The notes: generated by a model from the sequence alone, not told the origin. DNA of 64,000 bases from Thalassobellus sediminis (GCF_044386045.1 NZ_JBISCD010000040.1:372001-436000), one strand, 5' to 3'; positions 19,210-28,722 are shown, counted from the first letter of the stretch. Numbers and translations: made by a program.

Positions 19210-19595
19210 TGGATGTAATTCACAAAATTGGCCGTAGAAAAACGGCTGTTGCGCGCGCTTATGTTGCCCCAGGAAAAGGTAACATTACAATCAATAAAAA
19301 AGACTTAGCTAATTATTTTACGACTGCTACTTTACAGTACAAAGTAAAACAACCATTAGTTTTGACTAACAATGACGCCAACTTTGATATTACAGTAAAT
19401 GTATATGGAGGTGGTATTACTGGTCAAGCAGAAGCTGTTCGTTTAGCAATTTCTCGTGCAATGTGCGAAGTTGATGCTGAAAACAGATTAACATTAAAAC
19501 CAGAAGGTTTATTAACAAGAGATCCGAGAATGGTTGAACGTAAGAAATTCGGTCAGAAGAAAGCTCGTAAGAAATTTCAATTCTCTAAACGTTAA
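19209..19595 (+). CDS. rpsI: 30S ribosomal protein S9
   Basis: The 128-residue small-subunit protein shows the S9 landmarks: IGRRKTAVARAYV near the start, NVYGGGITGQAEAVRLAISRAM in the middle, and the basic tail GQKKARKKFQFSKR whose last residues reach the P-site tRNA. The ATG overlaps the rplM stop, the usual L13-S9 pairing. Confidence 0.99.
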   Translation: MDVIHKIGRRKTAVARAYVAPGKGNITINKKDLANYFTTATLQYKVKQPLVLTNNDANFDITVNVYGGGITGQAEAVRLAISRAMCEVDAENRLTLKPEGLLTRDPRMVERKKFGQKKARKKFQFSKR

Positions 19596-19597
19596 TA

Positions 19598-19616
19598 TCC
19601 TGAACTTGGTTCAGGA
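19598..19616. repeat. 8-bp hairpin after rpsI
   Basis: TCCTGAAC-TTG-GTTCAGGA is a perfect dyad starting three bases after the rpsI stop. No T tract follows, so it is not a standard intrinsic terminator. It may be a processing or attenuation structure separating rplM-rpsI from rpsB-tsf, or a REP-like repeat. Confidence 0.55.
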
Positions 19617-19783
19617 TCTGATAATCAGAATCCTTTATCATTTTCAAACAAAACAAAATTTAAACAAGTTATTGTTGTCCTAGTATAAAAACAGGATTTA
19701 GTTTAGCATCTAAATAGTTAAGGCGAATTTTAAAAATGACCACTTAATTATTGCTAATTCAACAGAACGTAAACTATTACAAA

Positions 19784-20560
19784 ATGGCAGTAGAAGTAAA
19801 AGAATTACTTGAAGCAGGTGTACACTTCGGTCACCTTACACGTAAATGGGATCCAAACATGGCTCCTTACGTATATATGGAGCGTAACGGCATCCATATT
19901 ATAAACCTTTACAAAACAGCAGCTAAAATTGATGAAGCAGGTGCAGCACTTGCTAAAATTGCAGCTTCTGGACGTAAAATATTATTCGTTGCAACAAAAA
20001 AACAAGCAAAAGATATCGTTGCTGAAAAAGCAGGAGAAATTAACATGCCATACATCACTGAAAGATGGCCAGGTGGTATGCTAACTAACTTTGTTACTAT
20101 TAGAAAAGCTGTTAAAAAAATGGCTTCTATTGATAGAATGAAGAAAGATGGTACTTTCTTAACATTATCTAAAAAAGAACGCTTACAAGTTGATCGTTTA
20201 AGAGCTAAGTTAGAAAAAAACTTAGGCTCTATAGTAGACATGACTCGTTTACCAGGTGCTTTATTTGTTGTAGATATTAAACGTGAGCACATCGCGATTA
20301 AAGAAGCTCAAAAATTAAACATTCCTATTTTTGCAATGGTTGATACTAATTCTGACCCACGTCAAGTTGATTATGTAATACCTGCAAACGATGACGCTTC
20401 TAAATCAATCGATAAAATTTTATCTCACGTAACATCTGCAGTATCTGAAGGATTAGCAGAACGTAAAGCTGAAAAAGATGCAGCCGTTTCTTCAAAAGAA
20501 GAAGCTACTAAAGCTAAAGCAGCTCCAGCTAAAAAAGTTGTTGCTGAAGAAGAAGAATAA
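19784..20560 (+). CDS. rpsB: 30S ribosomal protein S2
   Basis: The 258-residue protein matches S2: VKELLEAGVHFGHLTRKWDP, YVYMERNGIHIINLYKT, TERWPGGMLTNFVTIRK and FAMVDTNSDPRQVDYVIPANDDA. The C-terminal 35 residues are low-complexity Ala/Lys/Glu. A TTG further upstream (19751) would add eleven residues not found in S2; the ATG at 19784 gives the normal N-terminus MAVEVKELLEAG. It is followed by tsf 85 bases downstream, the standard rpsB-tsf pair. Confidence 0.98.
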   Translation: MAVEVKELLEAGVHFGHLTRKWDPNMAPYVYMERNGIHIINLYKTAAKIDEAGAALAKIAASGRKILFVATKKQAKDIVAEKAGEINMPYITERWPGGMLTNFVTIRKAVKKMASIDRMKKDGTFLTLSKKERLQVDRLRAKLEKNLGSIVDMTRLPGALFVVDIKREHIAIKEAQKLNIPIFAMVDTNSDPRQVDYVIPANDDASKSIDKILSHVTSAVSEGLAERKAEKDAAVSSKEEATKAKAAPAKKVVAEEEE

Positions 20561-20645
20561 ATAACATTAATACAACACAAATAAGTCGTTTAATTCTTTT
20601 CTTTTTTGAAAATTTATTGGGCGACTTATTTAAATTATAATAACT

Positions 20646-21620
20646 ATGAGTACTACAGTAAAAATTACAGCGGCTGAAGTAAATAAATTAAGACAAGCTA
20701 CTGGTGCAGGTATGATGGACTGCAAAAAAGCTTTAGTTGAAGCTGAAGGAGACTTTGATAAAGCTATTGAAGTTTTACGTAAAAAAGGTCAAAAAGTGGC
20801 TGCAAAAAGAGCTGACCGTGAGTCTAGCGAAGGTGCTGCTGTTTCTAAAATAAATGCAGATAACACTGCTGGTGTTGCTATTGTATTAGGTTGTGAAACT
20901 GATTTTGTTGGTAAAAACGAAAACTTTTTAGCACTAGCTAATCAATTGGCTGATATTGCTTTAAACTGCGATACTAAAGAAGCTTTTTTAGCTGCTGATT
21001 TTGATGGTATGACAGTTGCTGAAAAATTAATTGAGCAAACTGGAGTTGTTGGTGAAAAATTAGAAATCAACGGTTTTGAAAAATTAGAAGCTGCTTACGT
21101 TGGTACTTATGTACATATTAACAAAATTGCTGCTTTAGTTGGTTTATCAGCTAACGTTGATAAAGCTGAAACTTTAGCTAAAGATGTTGCTATGCAAATT
21201 GCATCAATGGGTGCAACTACATTATCTTATAAAGATTTTGATCCTGCTTACATTGCTGCAGAAACTGAAGCAAGAATTGCTGTTATTGAAAAAGATAATA
21301 TTGAATTAGGTCGTTTAGGTAAAACACTTAAAAACGTACCTCAATATATTTCTATGGCACAATTAACTCCTGAAGTATTAGCTGCTGCTGAAGAAACTGC
21401 AAAAGCAGAATTAAAAGCTGAAGGTAAACCAGAACAAATTTGGGATAGAATTTTACCAGGAAAAATGGAGCGTTACATTTCTGATAATACAACTTTAGAT
21501 CAAGAACAATGTTTATTAGATCAAAAGTTTATTAAAGATGAAAAAATAGACGTTGCAAAATATGTAGCATCTTACGGAGATGTTGCTTTAACAGGTTTTA
21601 AACGTGTTACTTTAGGATAA
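20646..21620 (+). CDS. tsf: elongation factor Ts
   Basis: EF-Ts recycles EF-Tu by exchanging its GDP. The 324-residue protein opens with the N-terminal UBA-like module (VNKLRQATGAGMMDCKKAL, residues about 10-28), followed by the EF-Tu-contacting CETDFVGKNENF. Its length, longer than the E. coli protein of about 283 residues, is usual in Bacteroidota. A strong hairpin terminator follows the gene, so rpsB-tsf ends here. Confidence 0.98.
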   Translation: MSTTVKITAAEVNKLRQATGAGMMDCKKALVEAEGDFDKAIEVLRKKGQKVAAKRADRESSEGAAVSKINADNTAGVAIVLGCETDFVGKNENFLALANQLADIALNCDTKEAFLAADFDGMTVAEKLIEQTGVVGEKLEINGFEKLEAAYVGTYVHINKIAALVGLSANVDKAETLAKDVAMQIASMGATTLSYKDFDPAYIAAETEARIAVIEKDNIELGRLGKTLKNVPQYISMAQLTPEVLAAAEETAKAELKAEGKPEQIWDRILPGKMERYISDNTTLDQEQCLLDQKFIKDEKIDVAKYVASYGDVALTGFKRVTLG

Positions 21621-21655
21621 CCCTATTTTCTGTAAAAACAGAAATCTTTAATATT

Positions 21656-21689
21656 AAACCACTATTCGTTTTGAGTAGTGGTTTTTTTT
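21656..21689 (+). terminator. intrinsic terminator of tsf
   Basis: AAACCACTA pairs with TAGTGGTTT; the stem can extend inward by three pairs including a G-U. It is followed by a run of T. It starts about 35 nt after the stop codon. Confidence 0.85.
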
Positions 21690-21740
21690 ATGCAAACAAG
21701 TCAATAATTAGTTAGTGTTGTAACTGTTTTTGGCAGATTA

Positions 21741-21882
21741 ATGCGGGAGAGATAGAAACGGCATCCTTTTTATGTGCTTTCGCTTTATAAATAGAAAGTA
21801 AAATACATTCTGCATTCGTTAGTTTAATTAAAATACTAGAATATACTTCATATAAAAAGATATAGGGGATAGCTCGCTTTTT
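21741..21882 (+). repeat. dispersed 3'-end stem element, copy B (degenerate)
   Basis: This copy shares CGGCATCCTTTTTATG on the left and ATAAAAAGATATAG on the right with copy A near 4.2 kb. The pairing arms CTTTTTAT (21766-21773) and ATAAAAAG (21852-21859) are intact. The apical part is 78 nt and unrelated to that of copy A. The outer parts (GCGGGAGAGATAG left, GGGGATAGCTCGC right) are diverged. It lies downstream of tsf in the same direction, after the terminator, within the 410-bp gap before pyrH. Confidence 0.5.
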
Positions 21883-21978
21883 ATTTTTAATAAAAACCCG
21901 TCCAAAACTATTTTAACAATATTTAAAAACATCGATTGGTATTGCACTTAATAAATTCAAAAAAATAAAAAATTTATG

Positions 21979-21986
21979 TAGCTTTG
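21979..21986 (+). promoter_or_regulatory. -7 promoter element of pyrH-frr
   Basis: TAGCTTTG matches TAnnTTTG 44 nt before the pyrH ATG. It supports transcription of pyrH separate from rpsB-tsf. No -33 box at the right spacing. Confidence 0.45.
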
Positions 21987-22030
21987 CTAAACTTTTGATT
22001 CCACATTTGTGGACACCTGATAAACTACTC

Positions 22031-22738
22031 ATGAAATATAAAAGAATACTCTTAAAACTATCTGGCGAAGCCTTAATGGGAAATCGTCAATACGGTATAG
22101 ACCCAGACCGTTTAGCCGAATATGCTCAAGACATAAAAACAATTACTGACAAAGGTATAGAAGTTGCCATAGTTATTGGAGGGGGTAATATTTTTAGAGG
22201 TGTTGCTGGAGCTAGCAAAGGCATGGATCGTGTACAAGGAGACCATATGGGCATGCTTGCAACCGTTATTAATGGGTTGGCATTACAAGGTGCTTTAGAA
22301 GATGCTGGTATGCCAACAAGATTACAAACGGCTATTAAAATTAATGAAGTTGCTGAGCCTTTTATTAGAAGAAAAGCGATGCGCCATTTAGAAAAAGGAC
22401 GTGTGGTAATTTTTGGTGGTGGCACAGGAAACCCATACTTTACTACAGATTCTGCAGCCGTTTTACGTGCCATAGAAATTGAAGCAGATGTTATTTTAAA
22501 AGGTACGCGTGTAGATGGTATTTATAATGCAGATCCGGAAAAAGATGATAACGCAATTAAATTTAATTTCATATCTTTTGATGATGTTTTACGTAAAGGC
22601 TTAAAAGTAATGGATACTACAGCTTTTACTTTAAGTCAAGAAAACGAATTACCAATTATTGTTTTTGATATGAATAAAAAAGGTAATTTACTTAAAGTGG
22701 TTTCTGGTGAAAACATAGGAACCGAAGTAAACGTTTAA
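22031..22738 (+). CDS. pyrH: UMP kinase
   Basis: The enzyme phosphorylates UMP to UDP in pyrimidine nucleotide synthesis; the bacterial form belongs to the amino-acid kinase fold. At 235 residues the length is exactly typical. Visible motifs are YKRILLKLSGEALMG at the N-terminus, IVIGGGNIFRG (phosphate-binding glycines), GDHMGMLATVINGLAL, and FGGGTGNPYFTTDSAA. The ATG at 22031 is preferred over an upstream TTG at 21995, which adds an unrelated dozen residues. It is followed by frr 46 bases later, the conserved pyrH-frr pair. Confidence 0.98.
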   Translation: MKYKRILLKLSGEALMGNRQYGIDPDRLAEYAQDIKTITDKGIEVAIVIGGGNIFRGVAGASKGMDRVQGDHMGMLATVINGLALQGALEDAGMPTRLQTAIKINEVAEPFIRRKAMRHLEKGRVVIFGGGTGNPYFTTDSAAVLRAIEIEADVILKGTRVDGIYNADPEKDDNAIKFNFISFDDVLRKGLKVMDTTAFTLSQENELPIIVFDMNKKGNLLKVVSGENIGTEVNV

Positions 22739-22784
22739 CATTTGGCGTAATTTTTGTATTTATTGAACTTTAAAGTTTAAAACA

Positions 22785-23342
22785 ATGAACGAAGACATAC
22801 AATTTATATTAGATAGCACAAAAGAAGCAATGGATAATGCTATTAAGCATTTAGAAAAGCAATTAATAAACATTAGAGCAGGAAAAGCTAGTCCAGCAAT
22901 GCTTGGTAGCGTTATGGTAGATTATTACGGATCGCAAACACCTCTAAGTCAAGTAGCAAATGTAAACACTCCTGATGGAAGAACCATTACAGTACAACCT
23001 TGGGAGAAAAATATGCTACAAGAAATAGAACGCGGTATTGCTTATGCAAATCTTGGTTTTAACCCTATGAATAACGGTGATACTATTATTATTAATGTGC
23101 CACCTTTAACAGAAGAGCGTAGACGAGATTTAGCAAAACAAGCGAAAGCAGAAGCTGAAGACGCAAAAATAAGCGTAAGAACAGCTCGTAAAGATGCTAA
23201 TAATGAGATTAAAAAAAACGATGATGTTTCTGAAGACTTAAAAAAGAATGCAGAGATTGATGTACAACAAATGACAGATAGTTACGTTAAAAAGATAGAG
23301 GACGTTTTCGACGCTAAAGAAAAAGAAATCATGACAGTATAA
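22785..23342 (+). CDS. frr: ribosome recycling factor
   Basis: With EF-G, RRF splits the post-termination ribosome. The 185-residue length and motifs are standard: INIRAGKASPAMLGSVMVDYYGSQTPLSQVANV, shown here in parts as IRAGKASPAM and VDYYGSQTPL, then TITVQPWEK, and the helical PPLTEERRRDLAKQAK. A strong terminator closes the pyrH-frr unit directly after the stop codon. Confidence 0.98.
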   Translation: MNEDIQFILDSTKEAMDNAIKHLEKQLINIRAGKASPAMLGSVMVDYYGSQTPLSQVANVNTPDGRTITVQPWEKNMLQEIERGIAYANLGFNPMNNGDTIIINVPPLTEERRRDLAKQAKAEAEDAKISVRTARKDANNEIKKNDDVSEDLKKNAEIDVQQMTDSYVKKIEDVFDAKEKEIMTV

Positions 23343-23346
23343 TTTG

Positions 23347-23374
23347 AAAAGCGACAACATTGTCGCTTTTTTTT
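23347..23374 (+). terminator. intrinsic terminator of frr
   Basis: AAAAGCGACAA and TTGTCGCTTTT form a perfect stem with a minimal loop and run into further T. It starts five bases after the frr stop. Confidence 0.88.
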
Positions 23375-23403
23375 ATAAATCCACTCCTATTTTATTTAAA
23401 TAA

Positions 23404-24663
23404 ATGTTGAAGCATTGTTTTCTTTTTTTATTTATTTTTTACTACACATTAACGTATAGTCAAACTAGCAATGTACCAGTACAAGATTCCATTGGGAAAA
23501 GTGAATTTATTAAACACCTTGGAAACGGGTACATCCCTACAAAATACTTTAACTTCGATTTAAGGTATTTAATTAAATACAATCAATATGAAGGTCTAAG
23601 AACAGGCATAGGAGGCATTACTAATGATGCTTTCTCAAAAAAATACCGTATAAATAGTTATGTGGTTTATGGGTTTAGAGACCATCGATATAAATACAGT
23701 ATTGGTGGGGGCTTTAGATTAGCTGAAAAAACAAATACTTGGTTAAACGTTTCATATACCGATGATTTACAAGAAACTGGTAGCACTAAATTTTTAACAG
23801 ACAAACGGTTTTTTCAATTCTTTGAACCCCGCTTGCTTAATATTGATTTGTTTCATAAACATATTACAAAATCAATAGATTTAGAGCATCAATTAACGCC
23901 ACATTTATTAACTGAGACTGAATTAGCAATAAGTAAAATAGATCCTACTTATAATTACAGTTATAACGTTGATGGCAACACCTTTGAAAACTTCAACTTA
24001 AGTATTACCAAAATAGCACTTCAGTGGAGTCCGTTTAGTAAATATAAAACTTCGCCAGAAGGGTTTAAAAAAACTAAAGAAGGCTTTCCTAAATTTACAC
24101 TACAGTATACCAAAAATTTTAAAAATATATTTAAAAGTGATTTTAACTTCTCTAAATTAGATTTTAGAACCATTCATGAAATAGGAACAAAAGGTAATAG
24201 CTTAACAAAAATCACATTAGTTTCTGGTATAGCTAATGGAAATATACCCATAACTCATTTATATCATGCTTACCCAAACAACATAAACAAAGAGACCATT
24301 TTACAACGTTTCTCGGTTGCTGGATTAAATAGTTTTGAAACCATGTTTTTTAACGAGTTCTTTTCTGATAAGTTTTCAACCCTTCAAATAAAACATTATT
24401 TAAAACCTTTTAATATCACAGAACGTTTTAAACCTCAATTGGTTGTAATAACACGCTATGCCATTGGCGACATGAAAAACTCAGAAAGACACCAAAACAT
24501 TACTTTTGGCTCTTTAAAAAAAGGCTATACAGAATCTGGATTTGAACTTAATAAATTGTTATTTGGCTTCGGATTAAGCTTTACATACCGATATGGTGCA
24601 TATCACTTACCTGAATTTGGAGATAATGTTGCTTTTAAGTTTACATTTAACGTCTCTTTATGA
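23404..24663 (+). CDS. outer-membrane barrel protein resembling the DUF5686 C-terminal region
   Basis: The 419-residue protein has a signal peptide (FLFLFIFYYTLTYSQ). It then shows repeated aromatic/polar beta-strands ending in NVAFKFTFNVSL, as in outer-membrane barrels. Segments such as YFNFDLRYLIKYNQYEGLRTGIGG and YRINSYVVYGFRDHRYKYSIGGGF resemble the barrel half of DUF5686 proteins. Full DUF5686 proteins carry a carboxypeptidase-like domain and are about twice as long; that part is absent here, and the presence of a signal peptide argues for a natural short form rather than a truncation. Function unknown. It precedes the RND exporter gene by 47 bases. Confidence 0.7.
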   Translation: MLKHCFLFLFIFYYTLTYSQTSNVPVQDSIGKSEFIKHLGNGYIPTKYFNFDLRYLIKYNQYEGLRTGIGGITNDAFSKKYRINSYVVYGFRDHRYKYSIGGGFRLAEKTNTWLNVSYTDDLQETGSTKFLTDKRFFQFFEPRLLNIDLFHKHITKSIDLEHQLTPHLLTETELAISKIDPTYNYSYNVDGNTFENFNLSITKIALQWSPFSKYKTSPEGFKKTKEGFPKFTLQYTKNFKNIFKSDFNFSKLDFRTIHEIGTKGNSLTKITLVSGIANGNIPITHLYHAYPNNINKETILQRFSVAGLNSFETMFFNEFFSDKFSTLQIKHYLKPFNITERFKPQLVVITRYAIGDMKNSERHQNITFGSLKKGYTESGFELNKLLFGFGLSFTYRYGAYHLPEFGDNVAFKFTFNVSL

Positions 24664-24683
24664 GGTAATACACTCCTTTTTTC

Positions 24684-24691
24684 TACCTTTG
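24684..24691 (+). promoter_or_regulatory. -7 promoter element of the MMPL/RND exporter gene
   Basis: TACCTTTG matches TAnnTTTG 19 nt upstream of the ATG, in the short gap after the barrel gene. This suggests the exporter has its own promoter. Confidence 0.4.
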
Positions 24692-24710
24692 CGCATCTTT
24701 TATACAAGGC

Positions 24711-27116
24711 ATGTTTAAACTTTTTTCTAAAGACTTTTGGGACGTTATTGCAAGATTAATTTTGCGTAATAAAATTATCATTCTTATAGGTATCGTTATA
24801 ATTACTTTACTATTTAGTACGCAATGGAAATACATGCGTTTTACGTATACCGAAGCTAATTTACTTCCTGATGATCATGAAGTAAATATGGTATATAATG
24901 ACTTCTTACAAAAATTTGGTGAAGAAGGAAACTTAATTGTAATTGGCGTAAAAGACAGCACGCTATTTTCTGTAGAAAAATTAAATGCTTGGAATGAATT
25001 ATCTCATACTTTTAAAAATGATACTGCAGTAGAATCTGTTATATCTATAAAAGATTTACAAAAACTTGTAAAAGATACTAAAAACGAAAAATTTGCTTTA
25101 GAACCTTTTATTAAGGACTCCATTTCCTCAATTAAAGAAATAGAAGTTCTTAAAAACGAACTTTTTAACAAGTACCCATTTTACGATAACTTCTTATTTA
25201 ATAAAGACACAAAAACAATTAGAAGTGCCCTTTACTTAAACAAAGCCATTGTAAATACTGCTGCTAGAAAAGATTTTGTTGTTAACGTATTAATCCCAAA
25301 CATTGAAGCATTTGAGGCTAAATACAATTTAGATGTTAGAGTTTCGGGCATGCCTTATATTCGAACTTTAAATTCGCAAAATATTATTGAGGAAATTAAC
25401 CTTTTCGTTATCGCTGCTTTATTGGTAACCTCTTTAATTTTCTTTTTCTTTTTTAGGTCATTTAGAGCCACTTTTATTTCGTTAATTGTTGTCTGTATAG
25501 GTGTTGCTTGGACTTTAGGTATTATTGGTTTATTGAGATATGAAGTAAGTGTTTTAACTGCTCTTATTCCTCCATTAATTATAGTTATAGGGATTCCTAA
25601 TTGTATCTTTTTAATTAATAAATATCAACACGAAGTTAAATTACATGGCAATAAAGTAAAGTCACTACAACGTGTTATTACAAAAATTGGGAATGCAACG
25701 CTAATGACCAATGTTACTACAGCCTCTGGTTTTGCTACTTTTATTCTAACAGAAAGCGCATTATTAAAAGAATTTGGTGTTGTAGCTTCACTAAGTATTT
25801 TAGCTATTTTCATCCTTTGCTTGTTAATTATACCAATTATTTATACGTTTTTACCCTATCCTAAAGACAGACATTTAGAACATTTAAATAAAAAGTGGAT
25901 TGGAGGATTCGTTAATTGGATGGAATGGATGGTTCGTAAAAAACGTATTGCTATTTACGTAACTTCGCTTATTCTTCTTGTTGCTAGTATTATTGGCATT
26001 TATCAAATAAAAATATCTGGGAGTTTAATTGAAGATATGCCACAAGAATCTGAATTCGTAAATGATATTCGTTTTTTTGAAAATGAATTTAATGGTATCA
26101 TGCCTTTAGAAATCATGGTAGATACGAAGCGTAAAAAAGGCGTTATGAAACTTTCTACGCTAAAACGTATGAATGAATTAGAAGATTTAATTATTGAAAC
26201 TCCAGAATTATCTAAACCAATATCTGTTGTAGGTTTAGTTAAATATTCTAAACAAGCATATTATAACGGGAATCCAAAATTTTATCAATTACCAACATCT
26301 CAAGAAAATAGTTTTATTTTATCTTATGCAAAAAACTCATCTACTAATACAGATTTGTTAAATAATTTTGTTGATAAGACCGGTCAATATGCGCGTATTA
26401 CAACCTTTATGAAAGATATTGGCACTGATAAAATGGAACGTATCGAAGAAAACCTGCAAACTAAAATAAACAAAGTCTTTCCTAAAGAAAAATACAATGT
26501 AACCATGACAGGAAAAGCATTGGTTTTTCAAAAAGGAACAAAATATTTAGTTAAAAACTTAGCTATTTCCTTATCTCTAGCCATATTATTAATATCAATT
26601 TTTATGGCATATATGTTTAGGTCTGGACGTATGGTTGTTGTATCTCTTATTCCTAACTTATTACCGCTGGTTATTACCGCTGGTTTAATGGGTTATTTAG
26701 GTGTCCCTATAAAACCTTCAACTATTTTAGTTTTTAGTATCGCTTTTGGAATTTCGGTAGATGACACCATTCACTTTTTAGCAAAATACCGTCAAGAATT
26801 ACAAGCCAATAACTGGAAGATTAAAATATCTGTTTATGGCGCTTTACGAGAAACAGGAGTAAGTATGTTTTATACTTCTATAGTACTTTTCTTTGGTTTT
26901 TCAGTTTTTACAATTTCTAGTTTTGGTGGTACCGTAGCTTTAGGTGCTTTAGTATCTGCAACCTTGTTATTTGCCATGTTATCTAACTTGCTATTACTAC
27001 CTTCACTGCTACTCTCTTTAGAACGCAGTATTGCTAATAAACAAGTACTAAGAAAACCTTCTATTAATATCATTCCAGAAGAAGACGATACTGAAAAACA
27101 GAATTTTAACATGTAA
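24711..27116 (+). CDS. RND/MMPL family exporter (HAE3-like)
   Basis: The 801-residue protein has two matching halves. Each has one membrane helix, a large extracytoplasmic loop of about 170-190 residues, and then a cluster of five helices. The first cluster is at about residues 225-385, with RSFRATFISLIVVCIGVAWTL, and the second at about 620-780, with FGISVDDTIHFLAKYRQE. The latter is the acidic helix-4 signature of RND permeases. The two-domain size without the AcrB-type docking domains is that of the MMPL/HAE3 group, which exports lipids, hopanoids or other hydrophobic molecules. No adaptor or outer-membrane channel is adjacent. Family confident, cargo unknown. Confidence 0.88.
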   Translation: MFKLFSKDFWDVIARLILRNKIIILIGIVIITLLFSTQWKYMRFTYTEANLLPDDHEVNMVYNDFLQKFGEEGNLIVIGVKDSTLFSVEKLNAWNELSHTFKNDTAVESVISIKDLQKLVKDTKNEKFALEPFIKDSISSIKEIEVLKNELFNKYPFYDNFLFNKDTKTIRSALYLNKAIVNTAARKDFVVNVLIPNIEAFEAKYNLDVRVSGMPYIRTLNSQNIIEEINLFVIAALLVTSLIFFFFFRSFRATFISLIVVCIGVAWTLGIIGLLRYEVSVLTALIPPLIIVIGIPNCIFLINKYQHEVKLHGNKVKSLQRVITKIGNATLMTNVTTASGFATFILTESALLKEFGVVASLSILAIFILCLLIIPIIYTFLPYPKDRHLEHLNKKWIGGFVNWMEWMVRKKRIAIYVTSLILLVASIIGIYQIKISGSLIEDMPQESEFVNDIRFFENEFNGIMPLEIMVDTKRKKGVMKLSTLKRMNELEDLIIETPELSKPISVVGLVKYSKQAYYNGNPKFYQLPTSQENSFILSYAKNSSTNTDLLNNFVDKTGQYARITTFMKDIGTDKMERIEENLQTKINKVFPKEKYNVTMTGKALVFQKGTKYLVKNLAISLSLAILLISIFMAYMFRSGRMVVVSLIPNLLPLVITAGLMGYLGVPIKPSTILVFSIAFGISVDDTIHFLAKYRQELQANNWKIKISVYGALRETGVSMFYTSIVLFFGFSVFTISSFGGTVALGALVSATLLFAMLSNLLLLPSLLLSLERSIANKQVLRKPSINIIPEEDDTEKQNFNM

Positions 27117-27232
27117 ATTACAGATTAGAACCTAATTATGTTAAAAAAAATAAATTATAACAAATTTTTGCAATTTATAATTTCAATTTTAATAATTTAA
27201 ACCATTATATTTACATTTCAAAATAAGTGTTT

Positions 27233-28666
27233 ATGCAATTACGTACCGTTTCAGAATTATTAACTCAAAATATTATTTTAACTGAAGTAGAAATTAAAGG
27301 ATGGGTTAGAACTTTTAGAGCAAATCGATTTATAGCTTTAAATGACGGTTCAACAATTAACAATATACAGTGTGTTTTAGATTTTGAAAAATTCGATGAA
27401 GCTCTTTTAAAAAGAGTTACAACAGGTGCTGCTATTCATATTAAAGGCGAATTGGTTGAAAGTCAAGGCAAGGGACAAAAAATTGAAATACAAGTAAATG
27501 AATTGGAGGTTTTAGGAGACTCAGATCCTGAAACATATCCTATTCAACCCAAAAAGCACTCTTTTGAATTTTTAAGAGAAAACGCTCATTTACGTACAAG
27601 AACAAATACGTTTAGTGCTGTAATGCGTTTGCGCTCTACATTATCATTCGCTATTCACAAATATTTTAACGAGAACGGATTCTATTATATGCATTCTCCA
27701 ATTATTACCGGTAGCGATGCAGAAGGTGCTGGTGAAATGTTTAAAGTTTCTAATTTAGATGCAAAAAACCCTCCTTTAAATGACGAAGGAAATGTAGATT
27801 ATTCTAAAGATTTCTTTGGAAAAGAAACGAACCTAACGGTGTCCGGTCAACTAGAAGCAGAAACATACGCCATGTCTTTAGGTAAAGTCTATACCTTTGG
27901 ACCTACTTTTAGAGCTGAAAACTCAAATACATCACGCCATTTAGCAGAATTTTGGATGATAGAGCCCGAAGTTGCTTTTATGGACTTGGCTGGTAATATG
28001 GATTTAGCTGAAGATTTTCTTAAATATGTAATAACATATATTTTAGAAAATAATTCTGAAGATTTAGAATTTTTAAACAAACGCTTATTAGACGAAGAAA
28101 AATCTAAACCTCAAGTAGAACGAAGTGATTTAAGTTTAATTGAAAAACTAAATTTCGTAACAGAAAACAACTTTAAACGTGTTAGTTATACAGAAGCTAT
28201 TGATATTTTAAGAAATAGCAAACCTAATAAAAAGAAAAAATTCAAATATTTAATTAATGAATGGGGCTGCGATTTACAAAGTGAACACGAACGCTTTTTA
28301 GTAGAAAAACATTTTAAATGCCCAGTAATACTGTTTGATTATCCTGCCAACATAAAAGCCTTCTATATGCGTTTAAATGAAGATGGCAAAACAGTTAGAG
28401 CAATGGACATTTTATTCCCAGGTATTGGAGAAATTGTTGGTGGTGCACAACGTGAAGAACGTTTAGATATTTTAAAAGAAAAAATGGCCGCAATTAATAT
28501 CCCTGAAGAAGATTTATGGTGGTATTTAGATTTACGCAAATTTGGAACTGCAGTACATTCTGGTTTCGGGCTCGGTTTTGAGCGTTTGGTTATGTTTACC
28601 ACAGGAATGAGCAATATTAGAGATGTAATTCCATTTCCAAGAACACCTCAAAACGCACAATTTTAG
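27233..28666 (+). CDS. asnS: asparagine-tRNA ligase
   Basis: The 477-residue class IIb aminoacyl-tRNA synthetase begins with an OB-fold anticodon-binding domain (about 1-120, with VEIKGWVRTFRANRFIALNDG). The catalytic domain follows: motif 2 is FGPTFRAENSNTSRHLAEFWMIEPE, seen as GPTFRAENSNTSRHLAEF, and motif 3 is GFGLGFERLVMF. The RAENSNTSRHLAEF form and the lack of AspRS-type insertions separate AsnRS from AspRS, which is encoded separately at 53.9 kb. The ATG at 27233 gives the usual MQLRTVSELL start; a GTG six bases upstream is possible but unnecessary. Confidence 0.97.
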   Translation: MQLRTVSELLTQNIILTEVEIKGWVRTFRANRFIALNDGSTINNIQCVLDFEKFDEALLKRVTTGAAIHIKGELVESQGKGQKIEIQVNELEVLGDSDPETYPIQPKKHSFEFLRENAHLRTRTNTFSAVMRLRSTLSFAIHKYFNENGFYYMHSPIITGSDAEGAGEMFKVSNLDAKNPPLNDEGNVDYSKDFFGKETNLTVSGQLEAETYAMSLGKVYTFGPTFRAENSNTSRHLAEFWMIEPEVAFMDLAGNMDLAEDFLKYVITYILENNSEDLEFLNKRLLDEEKSKPQVERSDLSLIEKLNFVTENNFKRVSYTEAIDILRNSKPNKKKKFKYLINEWGCDLQSEHERFLVEKHFKCPVILFDYPANIKAFYMRLNEDGKTVRAMDILFPGIGEIVGGAQREERLDILKEKMAAINIPEEDLWWYLDLRKFGTAVHSGFGLGFERLVMFTTGMSNIRDVIPFPRTPQNAQF

Positions 28667-28677
28667 TAAATTTTCAT

Positions 28678-28722
28678 AAAAAAGGAAAGTTGGCACAACT
28701 TTGGTATGCTAATTCCTTTTTT
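28678..28722. terminator. candidate asnS terminator overlapping the rpoN promoter
   Basis: AAAAAAGGAA and TTCCTTTTTT form a 10-bp stem running into T. Its 25-nt loop contains a nested AGTTG-GCA-CAACT dyad. The long loop makes it weaker than the other terminators. The same bases carry the rpoN promoter. Confidence 0.5.

Noticed and set aside
21995..22030. TTG start of pyrH adding twelve residues
   Set aside because: The added residues do not match UMP kinases; the ATG at 22031 gives the standard 235-residue protein.
23404..24663. Pseudogene of a full-length DUF5686 protein
   Set aside because: The short protein has its own signal peptide and an intact frame with a normal barrel end, so a natural short form is more likely.
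28690..28710. Full sigma-54 promoter upstream of rpoN
   Set aside because: The -24 half is good, but at the required spacing the -12 half reads GT instead of GC, so only a half-site is claimed.
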